This document shows, piece after piece, positions 1 through 12,122 of a stretch of 64,000 bases of DNA. Positions within the stretch are counted from its first letter, which is position 1; each line of letters begins with the position of its first letter. The stretch lies in the NCBI GenBank assembly GCA_914767715.1, contig OU612072.1:16242001-16306000 (forward strand), given 5' to 3'. The notes below the pieces were generated by a model. It did no database searches. It saw only the letters and a list, made by a program, of their open reading frames with translations, and was not told the origin of the DNA. This stretch comes from Membranipora membranacea. Lineage: Eukaryota; Bryozoa; Gymnolaemata; Cheilostomatida; Membraniporidae. Made by a program: the position numbers and the translations under genes.

Positions 1-99
1 ATCAGCAACGTGTCAAGTAGTGTTTTGATAAGTTTTAAATTTCACCTGCCTCGTATATTACCAGTCAATGAACTCCAAGATGCAACTGAGTTATATACA

Positions 100-320
100 C
101 ACTGACATCAAGATTACACTTTCAGAATATATTTCTCTTATCATAGAGTCAATGTAGCTTGAGTTCTTCATGTGTGCCCACCCCTAATGCTCTAAATATA
201 CCTCGGTTCATCCCACCATATTCCCTCTGATGGTACTCAAGCTAGGAAAAATTATTCATCCTCTTTCGATCAGAGATAAAGATGCAAAAGTTTATCACAT
301 GATCCATGTGAGAAATTATT
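100..320 (+). repeat. Diverged copy of MITE-like family E
   Basis: This stretch, in the intron upstream of the first visible ZC3H14 exon, matches copies near 31190, 57605 (inverted) and 59508. Shared marks are CACTGACATCAAGA at the left, a central AGTCAAT, a CCCACCCCTAATG block, TGATGGTACTCAAGCTA and GATCAGAGATAAAGATGCA at the right. It is the most diverged of the four copies. Confidence 0.6.
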
Positions 321-384
321 TTTTTTATGTTTGATGAAAAGTCAAGCGATCTCCTATATATACATTTCTTTGTCATCTTTGTAG

Positions 385-1786
385 ATTGTGCCGATTTCTT
401 CCTAACTGTAAGGCAGGAGACGTATGTCCCTTCCTACACCCCATATGTAAGAACTACCCTAACTGTAGATTTGGATCATCATGTAAATACAAACATCCCG
501 GGATAACTAGTGCTGCGCAGAGACCAGGAATTACTACTAGTGCTGGACCGATGTCATCAGTTATGTGTAAATTTGATGTCGCTTGCACTAAACCAAACTG
601 TCCGTATAAACACACCAATTCGAAGAAATTAGTCAATCCAGGTATATTAAGCTATCTTTTATTATACTGATCCTCCTTTAGCAATGTTTAGTATTCTGTA
701 AACATTTCCTTATATAATCATTGGCCAGTCTAAAAAGTTTATTTAACTCTAGTTTTCCCATTCAGGTCGTCATCCTACCTACGATCATTCAAATTATTGT
801 ATCAAAACTTGGAAACTATTCAGTGTGTCCGGGTCTTGTCATGTCATTCTGATTGACTTCCATCCAGTGATAGCTCATTGGCCAATTGAATAGCTGTCAA
901 TTTGAGAAAACTATGTTGGCTTGACTTTCAGCCTGTGCAGATATGATAAAAAACTTGCCAGAATGATTCATTTTATTTTGCAGGAGTTGTGCTCTCTCAT
1001 CTGAAGTTAAATCCCACAGCCACTGTGAAGCCTCCTTCTAAAACAATATGCAGATTTCATCCTAAGTGTACAAGTATGGACTGTGTCTATCTACATCCTA
1101 TGGTAAGACATGACGACATGTTACTTTACGTGTTGATTTATTGTTTGATAACCACAAAGAGCTGTTTACAATACAGATTTTGAGTAAATTTATGTGACTG
1201 TCTATGAAAATATTCTTCTAGAATGGCACACTTTTTTTTATAATACCTATCGATTGCTCTTCTTAGTGATTACAACAGATTTCGTCTCTTCTTCTTGTTC
1301 CATCAATCCATCATCTACCGCCTGAACTAAGCATCAGGAATAAATTGTTCTTGGCCTAGAACTTTGTTCGCACACAAACATTATTTTGTTTTGGCTTGTT
1401 TCCGGAGTCCGAGATGAGCGAGTTGTTGTCTGACCCAACTAGTAAACTCAGCAAAAGAATATCCCATCTATGACACTAATTATTGGCTGGCAGTCCAGGC
1501 TTTTGCGATTTCCTTTATTAGATTGGAACTGCTTCATGAATGAGTTTCTAATTGAAACTGAAGGCTGCGTATTTCAGTTCTATGCATCGCAAATTATGAT
1601 AAATGGAAGTATTATACATTTTCTTTGTAGCCGTGTAAGTTTGGGCTATCTTGTATGAGACGTACGTCCGGATGTAAGTTCTCTCATCCCAGTCTGCCAA
1701 CTAAGACACAACTAAAGTGGAGTAAGCCACTGGCAGCGGACAAGCAGCAGGGAAACAGCTCAGTGGAGGTGACAGCTCGGTCCTAA
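385..1786 (+). CDS. ZC3H14: ZC3H14-like poly(A)-binding CCCH zinc-finger protein, 3' exons only
   Basis: Three 3'-terminal exons: 385-641, 984-1102 and 1631-1786 (TAA 1784-1786). Acceptors are GTAG, GCAG and GTAG; donors are GTATAT and GTAAGA; phases join without a break. The product shows five tandem CCCH fingers: CRFLPNC..C..H, CKNYPNCRFGSSCKYKH, CKFDVACTKPNCPYKH, CRFHPKCTSMDCVYLH and CKFGLSC..GCKFSH. They are followed by a short tail with TQLKWSKP, which resembles the end of ZC3H14/Nab2-family proteins. That family binds poly(A) tails in the nucleus and limits tail length. The first exon starts mid-codon, so the N-terminal PWI-like region and upstream exons lie outside the window. The last finger has two extra residues before its third Cys. 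The family call is from recalled motifs; the exon structure is read directly. Confidence 0.92.
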
Positions 1787-3283
1787 ACTCTTACTACGAA
1801 CTCTCAAACATTGACTGAAGTTATCCGCTCGTTTGTAACTTGAGGAGTTACCTGCTCCCCTTATCTTAGCCTGTCTTGACAAGCTTGGTATGAGGGCGCT
1901 TTGTTACCCCCCTCACCCAGCCAAGCTTGTCAAGGCAAGCTCACCCTATCTATGCTAGTCACTAGAAGTTATCGGAAAATAATTTGTTTTTGAGCTTTTG
2001 AGAGTAAAAAACTGTTCAATGGATGAATTTGCAACACTGTTTTCTGGTTGCTCGTTTGTTGGATCAAATCATTTCTTGTATCTCTACAAACTTGACTCTT
2101 ATCATTTTAGTTAACCGTTCTGAATTATGCTGAGTTTGAGTTCAAGAAGTCAGTCATTAGTGACAAGTCCTATAAGAAAAGGAAGAAAACTGCAGTTATA
2201 CTATGAGTCTCAATTGACAATGATGTTCCCTATAAGATTTGAGTAGATGAATGTCCTAATGTATGTGACTTTGGAGCAACAAGCCCCAAGATACCTTAGA
2301 ACTTATGATTTATGTAAATATATTGTGTACATAAGAAAATCTGTATCTCTGATTCATGCCAAACAGCTAGTTAGATGCCCCCCCCCCCCCTACCTCCCCA
2401 CAAAATTTTGCCGCTGACCGATGGCCCAACCATCGTGATTGAGCTCAATTATTCCCTCCCTTGTATATCATCTTCCATTTGTATTGTGCGCTGAAAAGTT
2501 TTGACAGATATAAATTGAGCCGCCGGATGGGAGTTATGCTGTTGGCATGCTTTGATAGTCACGCCATTTTATTCTCTTTTTGAATAAGCTTTCAACCTAG
2601 CGAGTCTCTCTATGCTGGCCAACGCAGCAAACAAGCATTGTTTAGTATTGACTTGTGCTATACTTTACTTTGTTACGTTAAATCACTCTCGATTAGTTTG
2701 CTAGACTATCTTGCACACCTAACTTGTCGACTGCAAACGATTCTACACGGTAATATCAGTTTTGAAACGTCTTGTGCTCTGATCTGACTTCTATTTCTTG
2801 GTATTATTTCTAATACTCCTGCCCTTCCTCATTCTACCAAACCATTCTCTACCATTTTCTCTTCTGATCGTAAAATACTCGGACAACAGTCTTCAGTGAA
2901 CAGTAAGTTTTGATTATCAGAAAAGTAATAAATGTGCACTACTGACTAATAACACCCGACTTGCCAGCGAGGTTCTTTGTCAGACATAAAAGAAAGCCAC
3001 GTGTCTTTGTAGCCAATTCCCTGTAATTTGTATCATCCCATAAATATGATGCATGATATTTTATCAATTATTGGTTATGAATAGACAAATCAAGAGGAGA
3101 GCCAAAAATTATCAGTTCACATTGATTAGCCTACATTACAAGACCCAACCACAGCCAACCCTTAAAAGCGTTCGGGATGGCGATCACAGCCGACCTGCAG
3201 TTTAGCCAAAACAGAAGCAGGCAAGCAGTACACGCTGAGCTGCTGGTGGATATTTAACGATTATCTTATTTCTCTAATTCCAG
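1787..3283. other. Spacer between ZC3H14 and the next gene model
   Basis: No supported coding exon. It holds a foldback (1867-1948), a poly-C run near 2378-2390 and probably the 3' UTR of ZC3H14. I could not pick a convincing polyadenylation signal. A good polypyrimidine tract and CAG at 3281-3283 mark the start of the next exon. Confidence 0.5.
1867..1948. repeat. Foldback, family G (CCTGTCTTGACAAGCTT)
   Basis: TAGCCTGTCTTGACAAGCTT at the left is answered by AAGCTTGTCAAGGCAAGCT at the right across a loop of about 35 bases rich in C and G. Related half or whole copies occur at 13092-13155, 53733-53768 and 54599-54620. Confidence 0.65.
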
Positions 3284-3307
3284 CGTGATATTGAGCGGAG
3301 ACCTACC

Positions 3308-4874
3308 ATGATTGACCATGTACATTTGATACTTCTGTGGGTGTTCATTGCCATATTGATTCTCATGATTCTGACCATGCTCTGCTTCCGGTGAGTTGAA
3401 AGAGGAGGAACAGCTGCGCCTCCCCATATCTGGTATCATTTAGAAGGTTTCAGGCTAATTAGTAGCACTGTGGCAACCTTTTGAATAGCCTATGAACACA
3501 GTGAAAATTATTAGCTTGACTGGAAAGAAAATTCTTCTCAACCACTAAAGTTATCCCCTCTTTATCGCTCTTTAATCGAGCAGTTGTCATGGTGTTCCTA
3601 ACTAGACTGAGACTTGGACTGTTACGAGATTTGGCCTTTGTCGGTTTCATGGCTCTTTTTTCTGTTTAGCACATAAGTTAAAGTTACGGGCCGTGTCCAA
3701 CCGTTAGCCCTCATGTCAGACAGCCAAGTGAATAACCACCAATGTATGACAACAGGTCAACAGCAGGACATTAGGTTAATTGATACACACTGTTACCTCT
3801 GCCATAGTGTCTTATTAGGAAGCGAACAAGATAATGTTAGCAATGATCTTCTGCCCCTCTTGTCAGAGGTTTCTACATCCAAGTGTGCTAGGGGCTGCGG
3901 AATCTATCAATCGTGCTCCCTTGATCGGACTCAAACCCAAAACCTTTACGTCACCAATCGGCAGACAGTGTTTAGCAAGTGTGCTAAACAATTTCGCCAT
4001 CTCCCTACCTCCGGGAGTCACGCTACTATGAGCAGTAGTAGTGAATAAACAAATAAATGAATAAAGTGAATATGTTATTGATATATCCAATGAATTCTCC
4101 ACGACCAATTCATGTGCATTCCGAAAAAAATGTCATCAACATAGCTAACATGACGCAGCTCTGCCACTGAATCATTATCTGTAGCCTAATGATAGTTTGT
4201 TGCCGCCCAATGACATGCTTGCTCATGTTTCTGATTATAACTGCGGTAGTTTTAGCAGCATAGTAGACGGAGTAGCTCGGCCACTTAATTACCTCACATG
4301 CTTTGATCATAAGACCATAAACTTAGCTGAGATGGTGGTATCAGCTTTATTCTGATCACAGGTGATACCATCATCTTATTTTGAGCCGGAGCATGTCGCC
4401 TATTAGCTTACATGTGTTAGCTCTGATCTCATTGGCTGTTTGGTGAGAGGAGAGCCAATGCCAGGTAAATGAGCGTACCTATTAACCTATTGACCTAGTA
4501 ACAGTGAGACTAAATCGCTTTTACATTCAATTTATTATAGCCAAAGAATTATCTGACCTGGTATTGGCTGTCTCCTACCCACCAGCCGATCAGAGCCAAC
4601 ACATTGGCTAGCTGACTTGCTCATTCATGATGACTATTCCAAAACATAAGCCTGTTTATTCGTCCCACTTAATATCGCTACTTGCAGAAAAGTGATTTTG
4701 GAGGCATGCGGCCAGTGTTGTTACAGGAATAAAAGCAAAGTAACACCGAATGTCGATGCTGATATGGCTCTGTTCATGAAGAGGTTGTCACTCACCCCGT
4801 CATACCAAAAAACGGGAGCAAAGAGAAGACAACCTTCGGACCAATCAGTTAGTACCATAAGAACTAAGAAATAG
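3308..4874 (+). CDS. Small single-pass membrane protein, two-exon model (unrecognised)
   Basis: Exons 3308-3390 and 4688-4874; donor CCG|GTGAGT, acceptor TTGCAG; the split Arg codon (CG+A) keeps the frame open to TAG at 4872-4874. Predicted 89 residues: a short N-terminus (MIDHVH), one strongly hydrophobic segment at about residues 7-27 (LILLWVFIAILILMILTMLCF), then R-K, a Cys cluster (C-x2-CC) that could be palmitoylated, and a basic, Ser/Thr-rich tail ending TIRTKK. This looks like a type III or tail-in membrane protein. The exon may begin at 3284, after a good CAG acceptor, because eight in-frame codons precede the chosen ATG; upstream exons could exist in the spacer. I do not recognise a family. 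Support is the hydrophobic segment plus exact phase fit; there is no homology evidence. Confidence 0.5.
3830..4020 (-). repeat. Probable tRNA-derived SINE in the intron of the small membrane-protein gene
   Basis: On the minus strand the block opens with GGTAGGGAGATGGCGAAATT, runs through a D-arm-like stretch (TTGTTTAGCACACTTGC) and carries a B-box-like GGGTTTGAGTCCGAT. It resembles a decayed tRNA head followed by an unrelated body. On the plus strand, ORFs of 111 and 65 codons fall inside it and are not taken as genes. Several AATAAA motifs lie just after it (4040-4065, plus strand). Confidence 0.5.
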
Positions 4875-5155
4875 CGATCAAAAGCTAGATAGAGTTTGCT
4901 TAATAACAAGCCTAAATTCGAATTTGTCCCCCCTTTGAGCCGCCCTATGTCAATGGTTGAGGAGGAGCAGCACTTAATGCAGACATTTATTAGCTAATAT
5001 AGAATTCTTCTTTCAGACAGGTGAGCACAACTCCAACCTTAAATAGACTGATCATGTGATATATATTATTCCTAATTTCTTCAAGACAGGGAACCTTGCC
5101 AGTACTAGCTACTAGTGCTTTGCAATTAAGCTTGTAGTAGTTTGGAAATAGAAAC

Positions 5156-8051
5156 ATGGCTAGTGCTTATGCTTTTTATGATCAATGCCAATTATGTGAC
5201 TGTTATAACATAGGATCAGCCAACCACAGCTATCGATGTGGTCATCCATCATGTAAGTCAACTGCAGGACAGGTTTCACAATATCATTATAGTAATACTA
5301 AACTAGTAAGTATGTTATTATGTATGTATGATCAAGGAGTAACAGGTCATCCTTGGTAGTCACTAGTACCTTGCACTGGCAAGGTGTCCGGTCTTGAGGA
5401 AATTACGAATAGTATATGTCACATGATCAGTCTATTTATGTTAGGAGTTGTGCTCACCTGTCTGAATTAAGAGTTCTTTATTGGCGGTTTCGGTCGACCA
5501 AACCGTCACTAAAAAAGCAAACAAGTATGATTTGCAGCTACAGTGGCGATTTTGGTTGACCAAAACCGCCATAATTACAGGCACTGGGGATATTATGTGG
5601 GAAAAATTGGCAGTTTTGGTCAACCGTAGCTAACCCTCTTTGAGCTCTTTTTTCTTATGCGGCGTGGGTTAAAAGTACCAAGCTGGAGAGAGGACAATTC
5701 CGAAAAAGGGCTCATATTATTAGGGGTCAGAAAGCTTTCTATTAGGCTTTCATTTGGTATTTTATAAGCTATTAGTTTGAATGTTACAGAGAGGATTATA
5801 ACAATTATTACAATTATAACATCTTCAATCTTGATGAATCCCTGTTGCCTTTGTGTGCACCTTGTTTGACCAGGGTGATTGATATTCACATTTGCCTTGC
5901 AGCAACCGGAGGCTGAGGCAGGAATTAAAGAAGTAAACGGAGTCCTTCAACAGTTCTGGCCTCAAAAGTAAGTTCAGCTCAGGGAACTAACATTAATGAC
6001 GCACACAGTTCAGGCCAAACACATTGTTTATACTGTTTATTTCTGTGTAATGTGTTGGGCATTGCTTTTACGGGTGTTATCTATTTAATATACCACCTGT
6101 GTAGTGTATTGAGAACAATTAATAGTCAATGACAGAACTGAAAAATGTGTCATTCAGCACTAAACTGATACACAGGCAATAAAGGATAACGCCATACACG
6201 CAATAACCAACAAGACATCAACATATTATACAGTTTTACAAGCGAATATGCCGAAGGCCTTAATCCCAGGCCACAAACAAAAGTTAGCCTAAGCCTTGGA
6301 AACACCTTGCAAGGCTCTGGGAGCGTTATGCTTTGTGTGCAGTGTTCCATACCATCTCATGCTGGGGTATGCAAAGACAACTGTTGCACTATCACGATTT
6401 TACGAAAATGTTCATGGAATCAAACGTAGGACACTATAGTTTTATATCAACAGATCCTGTGTCATTGTTTCCTTGAAAATGTTGTACTGTGTTGTGATGA
6501 ATTATTTGCGAGCAAGGTTTTTCTATCAGCAACCTCTGAGCCCGTGACAGATGCCAAGCTAAATGTAAGCTAGTTCAGATGTAGACAGTTTGTTGGCTCT
6601 CATTGGCTCCCTCGCTTAATTATGTTGGCCGGTGATTGGCTCGCTCCCACCAAGCAACCAATGGTATAGGAGCCTACAAATAACCTATTCTAGTTGGTCG
6701 ATTTATGAAACAACCCTTCTGTTTTTATTCTTACAGTCCGCTGATGTATAAGATGAATGTTTGGAGGTTCAGTCCAGTAGTGAAGGCAATAGCTGTTAAT
6801 GAGAAGGAGGAACTTGACTATGGTATGATAGTAACTGCGCAGGATGCACAATTGACTGCGTTTATCCTCAGCTTGACATCCAATAAACCCTTTCTACATT
6901 AAGAATCCACTTTACTTTTTTAGTTACAGGACAGACTGTTAAGATGCGTTTGTCTCTGCAGCATAGGTCTTGAATTGACAGCCAAATTTTAATAGGGGAC
7001 ACTGCTGACTTTTTTCTGAAAGCACATGGGCCGAGATTAAGCATGGTTTCGTATTGAGTATTAAGCCTATATTGATGACTCTCTGCACTCGTTATTAGAA
7101 AATCACATAATTCAGTGGATTAAGTGATTTGTGTCTCAATGACCTCTATGACACATATTTTCAGAATTGTGGAAGCGGAAAAGGGTCAGGGTCAAGGTAA
7201 GAACGAAGGTGAAGGTGAAGAAGAAACCATGGAGACCCTTCCCTTTCCTCTTCTCACCATTCAGCCCCAACAAGGGAAAGTCAATGCCCTCCGAAGCAGT
7301 AAATCATGAACAAGATAATCAACCTATCAAAGTGATGACAGGTAGCCAAAACCCAATAAACCAGACAATCATAGAGAGGGTACCAAGTCAAGGCTCAATA
7401 ATTCCACCAATCAAAAGGAAGACAAGTAGCCGAGGCTCAATATGTCCACCAATCAAAGAGAAGACAGCAAGCCAAGGTTCAATAAGTCAACCAATCAAGG
7501 AGAAGACAAGTAGCCAAGGCTCAATTAGTCAACCAATTAGAGAGGAGACAGCACGCCAAGGCATAATAAATAAACCAATCATGGAGGAGACAGGTGGCCT
7601 AGAGTTTGGGAAGCTCTCCCCTATAATGACTGAAATGAAAGTCGTCAAAGTTAGACTGAAGGTTAAGAAACCAAGGCCAGCATCAGATTATCAACAGATT
7701 GGAATGAACGAAGATAGCCAAGGTTCTATATATCAATCTCTCAAAGAGAAGACAGTGAGCAAAGGCTCAATAAGTCAACCAATTAGGGACCAAACCGGTA
7801 GCCAAGGCTCAACAAGTCAACCAATTAGGGAGCAGACGGGTAGCCACGCCTCAATTAGACAACCAATCAGGGAGCAGACAGGTAGCCAAGGCTCAATTAG
7901 ACAACCAATCAGGGATAAGAAGGGAAGCCAAGGCTCAATAACTCAACCAATTACAAATGATATATTAGTTAAGGATGACGTTCTTGCTCCAGCATCTTCA
8001 CATCAGTTTTCAGGGCATCGGAGATGCAGCGCCAGTCAGACTGGCAAGTAG
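5156..8051 (+). CDS. Cys-rich N-terminus plus 14-residue-repeat protein, four-exon model (unrecognised)
   Basis: Exons 5156-5305, 5903-5967, 6737-6822 and 7165-8051; donors GTAAGT, GTAAGT, GTATGA; acceptors TTGCAG, TTACAG, TTTCAG; phases 0, 2 and 1 all join. ATG 5156 sits in a good context (AAACATGG). Predicted 395 residues. Residues 1-40 carry a Cys/His set (C-x2-C-x-C, later C-x4-C with nearby His), possibly metal-binding. The middle (FWPQNPLMYKMNVWRFSPVV) is ordinary mixed sequence. Residues 101-125 are very basic (WKRKRVRVKVRTKVKVKKK). From about residue 175 there are about twelve copies of a 14-residue repeat of the form SQGSISQPIREQTG, interrupted once by a Lys-rich spacer. I recognise no family. 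Four exons with perfect phase make a real gene likely; the repeat could also be a non-coding 42-bp minisatellite that happens to be open. Confidence 0.6.
5482..5625. repeat. Foldback with GGTCGACCAAACCG arms
   Basis: GGCGGTTTCGGTCGACCAAA near 5484 is answered by TTGGTTGACCAAAACCGCCA near 5552-5571. A third related piece (TTTTGGTCAACCG) lies at about 5611. It sits in intron 1 of the repeat-protein gene. Confidence 0.6.
5633..5750. mobile_element. Solo end of MITE family A
   Basis: CTTATGCGGCGTGGGTTAAA, AGTACCAA and GGAGAGAGGACAATTCCGAA match the right arms of the two full-length elements at 12123 and 26995. The left arm is missing, so this is a truncated or recombined copy. Confidence 0.7.
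7386..7970 (+). repeat. 42-bp coding tandem repeat
   Basis: Five full 14-codon units (about 7386-7595), then a Lys-rich non-repeat spacer, then six more units (about 7713-7965) of consensus S-Q-G-S-I-x-Q-P-I-[KR]-E-x-T-[GS]. Units differ by substitutions, and no in-frame stop or frame-breaking indel occurs over about 580 bases. That is expected if the array is translated. Confidence 0.75.
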
Positions 8052-8626
8052 CGTCCCTAACCTCTTTCTGAAAACAACCAAATTATTATGTAATTTTTCA
8101 GAATTATTATTTCATGTCAGTTTGTTATTCGCAATGTGCCTCTGGGTTTCAAAAAATATGAAAAGAGGTAACAGTGGCTTTGCATCTTTTTATAACTATT
8201 ATTTAATTATGAGTTTGAAGTCGTTTGTAAATATTAAATCATAAGCAAATCCAATCGATGAAATATCAAAAGTTGCAGTCACTGAAATCTTTAATCGGTT
8301 AGACGAGCAATCTCGATCAGTGGGTATGATTGATAGTTAACCTACGGATTGAAAATTCACACATAATTTAGTCCGACGACCTTTCTTAAAACAAATAGAG
8401 CCACTGATTTGAATAAATAATGAAAGACTTTCCATAATAATAGATTTTTAATTAGCTCAATACTGGTAGTCTCTCTATTGTGCTGTTCACTCAGATGTCG
8501 GCGGTTATTTCAGCATCAGTGGTCTCCTCCTCCTCTCACAGGTTTAATAAGTACATACACAGCGATGAGATGAAGAACTGCACCCTCAATAAAAACTGTG
8601 TAACAGTGTCTGATGAATTGACAGTA

Positions 8627-9239
8627 GGTAAATTCGCGCCCTTGGTATCTATATTAAATAATCTATTCTGCGCATGCTCAGCTCTGGGCATGAGCTGATC
8701 TCTGCAAAATTGAGTGTCGGAATTCCGAAGCCATCTGATTGGCTACCTGCTCTGGTGACATACTCTCCAAAGTGTGCGGATTTGTTATTAATAGTTATCC
8801 TCTCTTGTCATTATTAGCTGATTTTGATTGACAGTTTATGCAGGGGATATCCCATTTCCCCTTTCCAAAGTTGCAATCAGAACCCAAGCTAAACTCATTG
8901 TTCTTGCACATGCGCAAATTCAAGTCACGCATGATGCATACTTAGCCTTACGACACCTGCTTTGTGGTAATGATAGCCTAGTTTATCAGTGATCTACATG
9001 CCCAGTCAGATCACGAGAGTCAGTATGTAAATAATCAATAATCATAATCATTTTCATGGGGAAATCCAACTGAATAGATTTTATGATTATGTATACGGTT
9101 TTTCTATGTCAGCCAGATGAAACTTAGAATTATCTCCTCATTGGTAATAGGGAGACAACTTGAATTCAAGTTGGAGTTCCCCATAAAAATGATTATGTTA
9201 ATGATTATTTAATATAGATACCAAGGGCGCGAATTTACC
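8627..9239. mobile_element. MITE family B, long copy
   Basis: Left end GGTAAATTCGCGCCCTTGGT and right end ACCAAGGGCGCGAATTTACC are inverted and flanked by TA on both sides (8625-8626, 9240-9241), as for a TA-target transposon. Length is about 613 bases. The right part (about 9030-9239) matches the 251-base copy at 17097-17347; the left 350 bases are extra, so the short copy looks like an internal-deletion derivative. Confidence 0.85.
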
Positions 9240-10184
9240 TAATACCGATTTGCTAGCATGAATTGGGAAAGCCAAACACCTCATCAGGGTATTTAATATC
9301 TCCACGATACTGATGATAATTTTCATCACCACTGCAGGTTACACAGTAATGTTAAATTGGATCTAATCTGATACAAATTGCTTCAATTTGACGTTTTTCA
9401 TAATCTATTGACTAGAGGCTGGCGGCTTGTAAGTATGGGATAGGGGAAGCACCTCTGTTAGATGTAATCAGTTTGTTTCAGATCATGATTAATCTAATCC
9501 ACCTGCATCTCAAAAATCCTTCATTTATACTGGTGGCGCAAAAGGAGAGCAACTCGAAATACAAGCAGTATTGACGCATTATTCCACTCTCAGTAACAGC
9601 AGATGCAAGACCTTAGTGAGATCCTTAGCCGACAGCTCTCAGTACTCAGCTTAGCCACAACATCATACAGCTTGTTTTTTATCGTTTTTCATTGCTGAAA
9701 TTTGTGCTAATGGTCGGAGTTATTTGCTCCGATGATCAGTAAACATAACCCCAAAACGAAGACGTTGCAAAAATTAACAGAAAACAGTGCGATTTGAGAA
9801 CAGTTAATTGATGACTGATAATCTGCAGCTTCTATCCTGGATCAAAAGTTGATAATAAACTGTGTGTCTTTATCTGTTAACCAGCAATGTTCTGTTATTT
9901 ATCATTTATACAGAATCTGGCAACTCATCGCTAAAATGAATGAGCCTCGTCTCAATCTCAAAGGAGAACTAAGGTTGCAGAAGAAGCTAGTTTGTTACCA
10001 CATGTGCCCTCAATAAGCGGATATTCTGCAAACAGATAACTGAAGCCACTGCTTATGGCCTTTGGCAGTCATACGTAAAACAGCTGTATTTCTCTGCACT
10101 CCACTAAGGCTCTCCACAGTGAGTATGGCAGCAAGACCAGCCGCTCTACTTTCATATTGCATTGGTTTTTTAGCAGATAACTCT

Positions 10185-10232
10185 TAAATATATTATATAT
10201 ATAATATATATAGTATATGATATATGATATAC
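10185..10232. repeat. AT-rich palindromic simple repeat
   Basis: Alternating TATA stretch (TATTATATATATAATATATA and related) able to fold on itself. Low information. Confidence 0.6.
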
Positions 10233-10356
10233 ATGTTGTTAATTTCTTTTTGCGCCATCGTCATTCACCTCACCATCCACTGGGGCTAATACACAGGTGC
10301 CAAGAAAGTGAAATTTTAGCTTTCTATCTCCTCGCTTGCAACGTCAAAGCTCGACT

Positions 10357-10612
10357 AGGAGGTAGTTCAGTTGGTTAGAGCGCCGGTCCTTCAACATGTG
10401 AGTGATGAAGGTCGTGGGTTCGAATCCCGCTGCAGTCTATCGACTACTTGGGTTTGGTTGGCCCCCAGGTGTGCTCTGACCTGCCTGCAAACAGAGCGCA
10501 AAACTGGCGCAGACATTGCAGCCTTGCCATTAAGGCTAAATAATATTTCGCCGCCCATGCTTCGGGATGTGGCGTGTGATATGACATCCGATTTTAATCA
10601 ACCTTTTTTTTG
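10357..10612 (+). mobile_element. tRNA-derived SINE, family 1
   Basis: The head resembles a tRNA: GGTAGTTCAGTTGGTTAGAG (A box) and GGTTCGAATCCC (B box). The body holds CCCCCAGGTGTGCTC, GACCTGCCTGCAAACAGAG and ATATTTCGCCGCCCATGC, and the 3' end is T-rich (TTTTTTTT). A second copy in the opposite orientation at 28396-28642 matches along its whole length. The D- and B-box parts fit a tRNA but the anticodon stem does not pair cleanly, so this is not called as a tRNA gene. Confidence 0.88.
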
Positions 10613-12122
10613 ATCAATTGCGCTGGATCAGCAATATGAAGATTCTTGTTCTCAAAGCTTTAATGCACTCTTATAGTATGTTCCCGTGTCAAGAACATCC
10701 TATTTGCAACTTTTACCTGGCGGATCTGGTCAATATATTGGATGCACCGATTGGCATGATTAGCAAGGAAACTCCAAAATGTTGCATTGTGGGATGCTGC
10801 TAAATTATAAAACCAGTTGTGTATGGTTATTGATTCCAGCTAAAATAATGTTAAATCAGTTAAGGGCTACCAACGGATAAATGCATGTAATAGTCAGGCC
10901 TTAAGATATTATTATGTTTAAAATATATACCGATGTTATAGTAATCATCTTCATATGCAAATCCAGTTGAAGGTAGGTATTTAAATCAGAAAATGTATAA
11001 ATACTATAATACATAGTGTTGTTGCATACTGTTTGTCGTCTTTCCTTAGACTTGTATTTGTGGTAGTAGTCTTGATAAGATTGTGCATATCAGTGTTGGG
11101 CTCTTTAGAGTGAATTCCCGGAGACAAAACCAATTCTTCTTCTTTGCTCCTGTCTTTCTTCCAGTGGCTCTCAGTCAAAGCTGTTTTTACACATGTCCTT
11201 GAAGGGACTTTTTTTGGCAGACCAGATTTTCTATTAGCCCTGATGGGCCCCTAAACTATTGCCCGTGTCAGACTGCCATTTTCTGCTGTTGCACTTCCAG
11301 GCTAGATAACAATTGCTCACACTATTTTCAATATTATCTAAATAAAATATGAACAGAGTCAATAAATCATAACCGAAGTTAGATATTTTTCTTTGCAATT
11401 CGTCGTTCTGTCGGCCATTTCTCCCCAAACTCCACCACACTCTTCAATTTTCATCATTCTTAGTAACACTCGTGGTGGTTTATCAATTTAGCCTAGGGTG
11501 ACCTGAAGGTCCGGACCCAATTCAATAATAACTTATACAATTAATATATATATATATACATGACGAAAAATACACATAAAACATCTAATTTTTCAGTGAT
11601 AAAAGAAACTGGCCTGAAGGGCCCGGGACAGATCGCAGGAAGGGTCACACGATTGTACTATGTAATTCACTTCAATTGTGGCTAGCGCACAGACAATCAA
11701 TTTGGCTCTGATAATGTTTGCATGACAGCAAGGTGCCGTATTGTCTTCTTGCAGTTCTTTAATTGCCTTTGGGGATGGTGAACTTATCTCCTTTCATTAT
11801 CGCTAACAAGGCTAATACTAGATCTAGTTTACATTCTATCGTGATCGTATTCATAAATTGTACCAATATCATCATTATATAGTAACAAAATTCACAAACC
11901 TTTTACTGTCTTGGCACACTCTGTCTGTACACTTAACATCTATGACTTTGACAATATAACTTTATTCGCAATGATTTTTTTAATTTTCACAAAGCCATCC
12001 ATAAATCCTTCTCTGCGGCTTTGTTAATTTCCATTTTATGCAATTTCCATGTTAAAACAGGGTTATAATTGTAAAATTATCTCTTTCATTTTGTTGCATC
12101 GCAACGCTGTTTTTTCTCTTGA

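Noticed and set aside
3713-4048. 111-codon ORF as a gene
   Set aside because: Overlaps a tRNA-like SINE in the opposite orientation and shows no domain.
10357-10440. Functional tRNA gene
   Set aside because: A and B boxes are present, but the anticodon arm is irregular and a SINE body with a T-rich end follows; a second copy has the same body.
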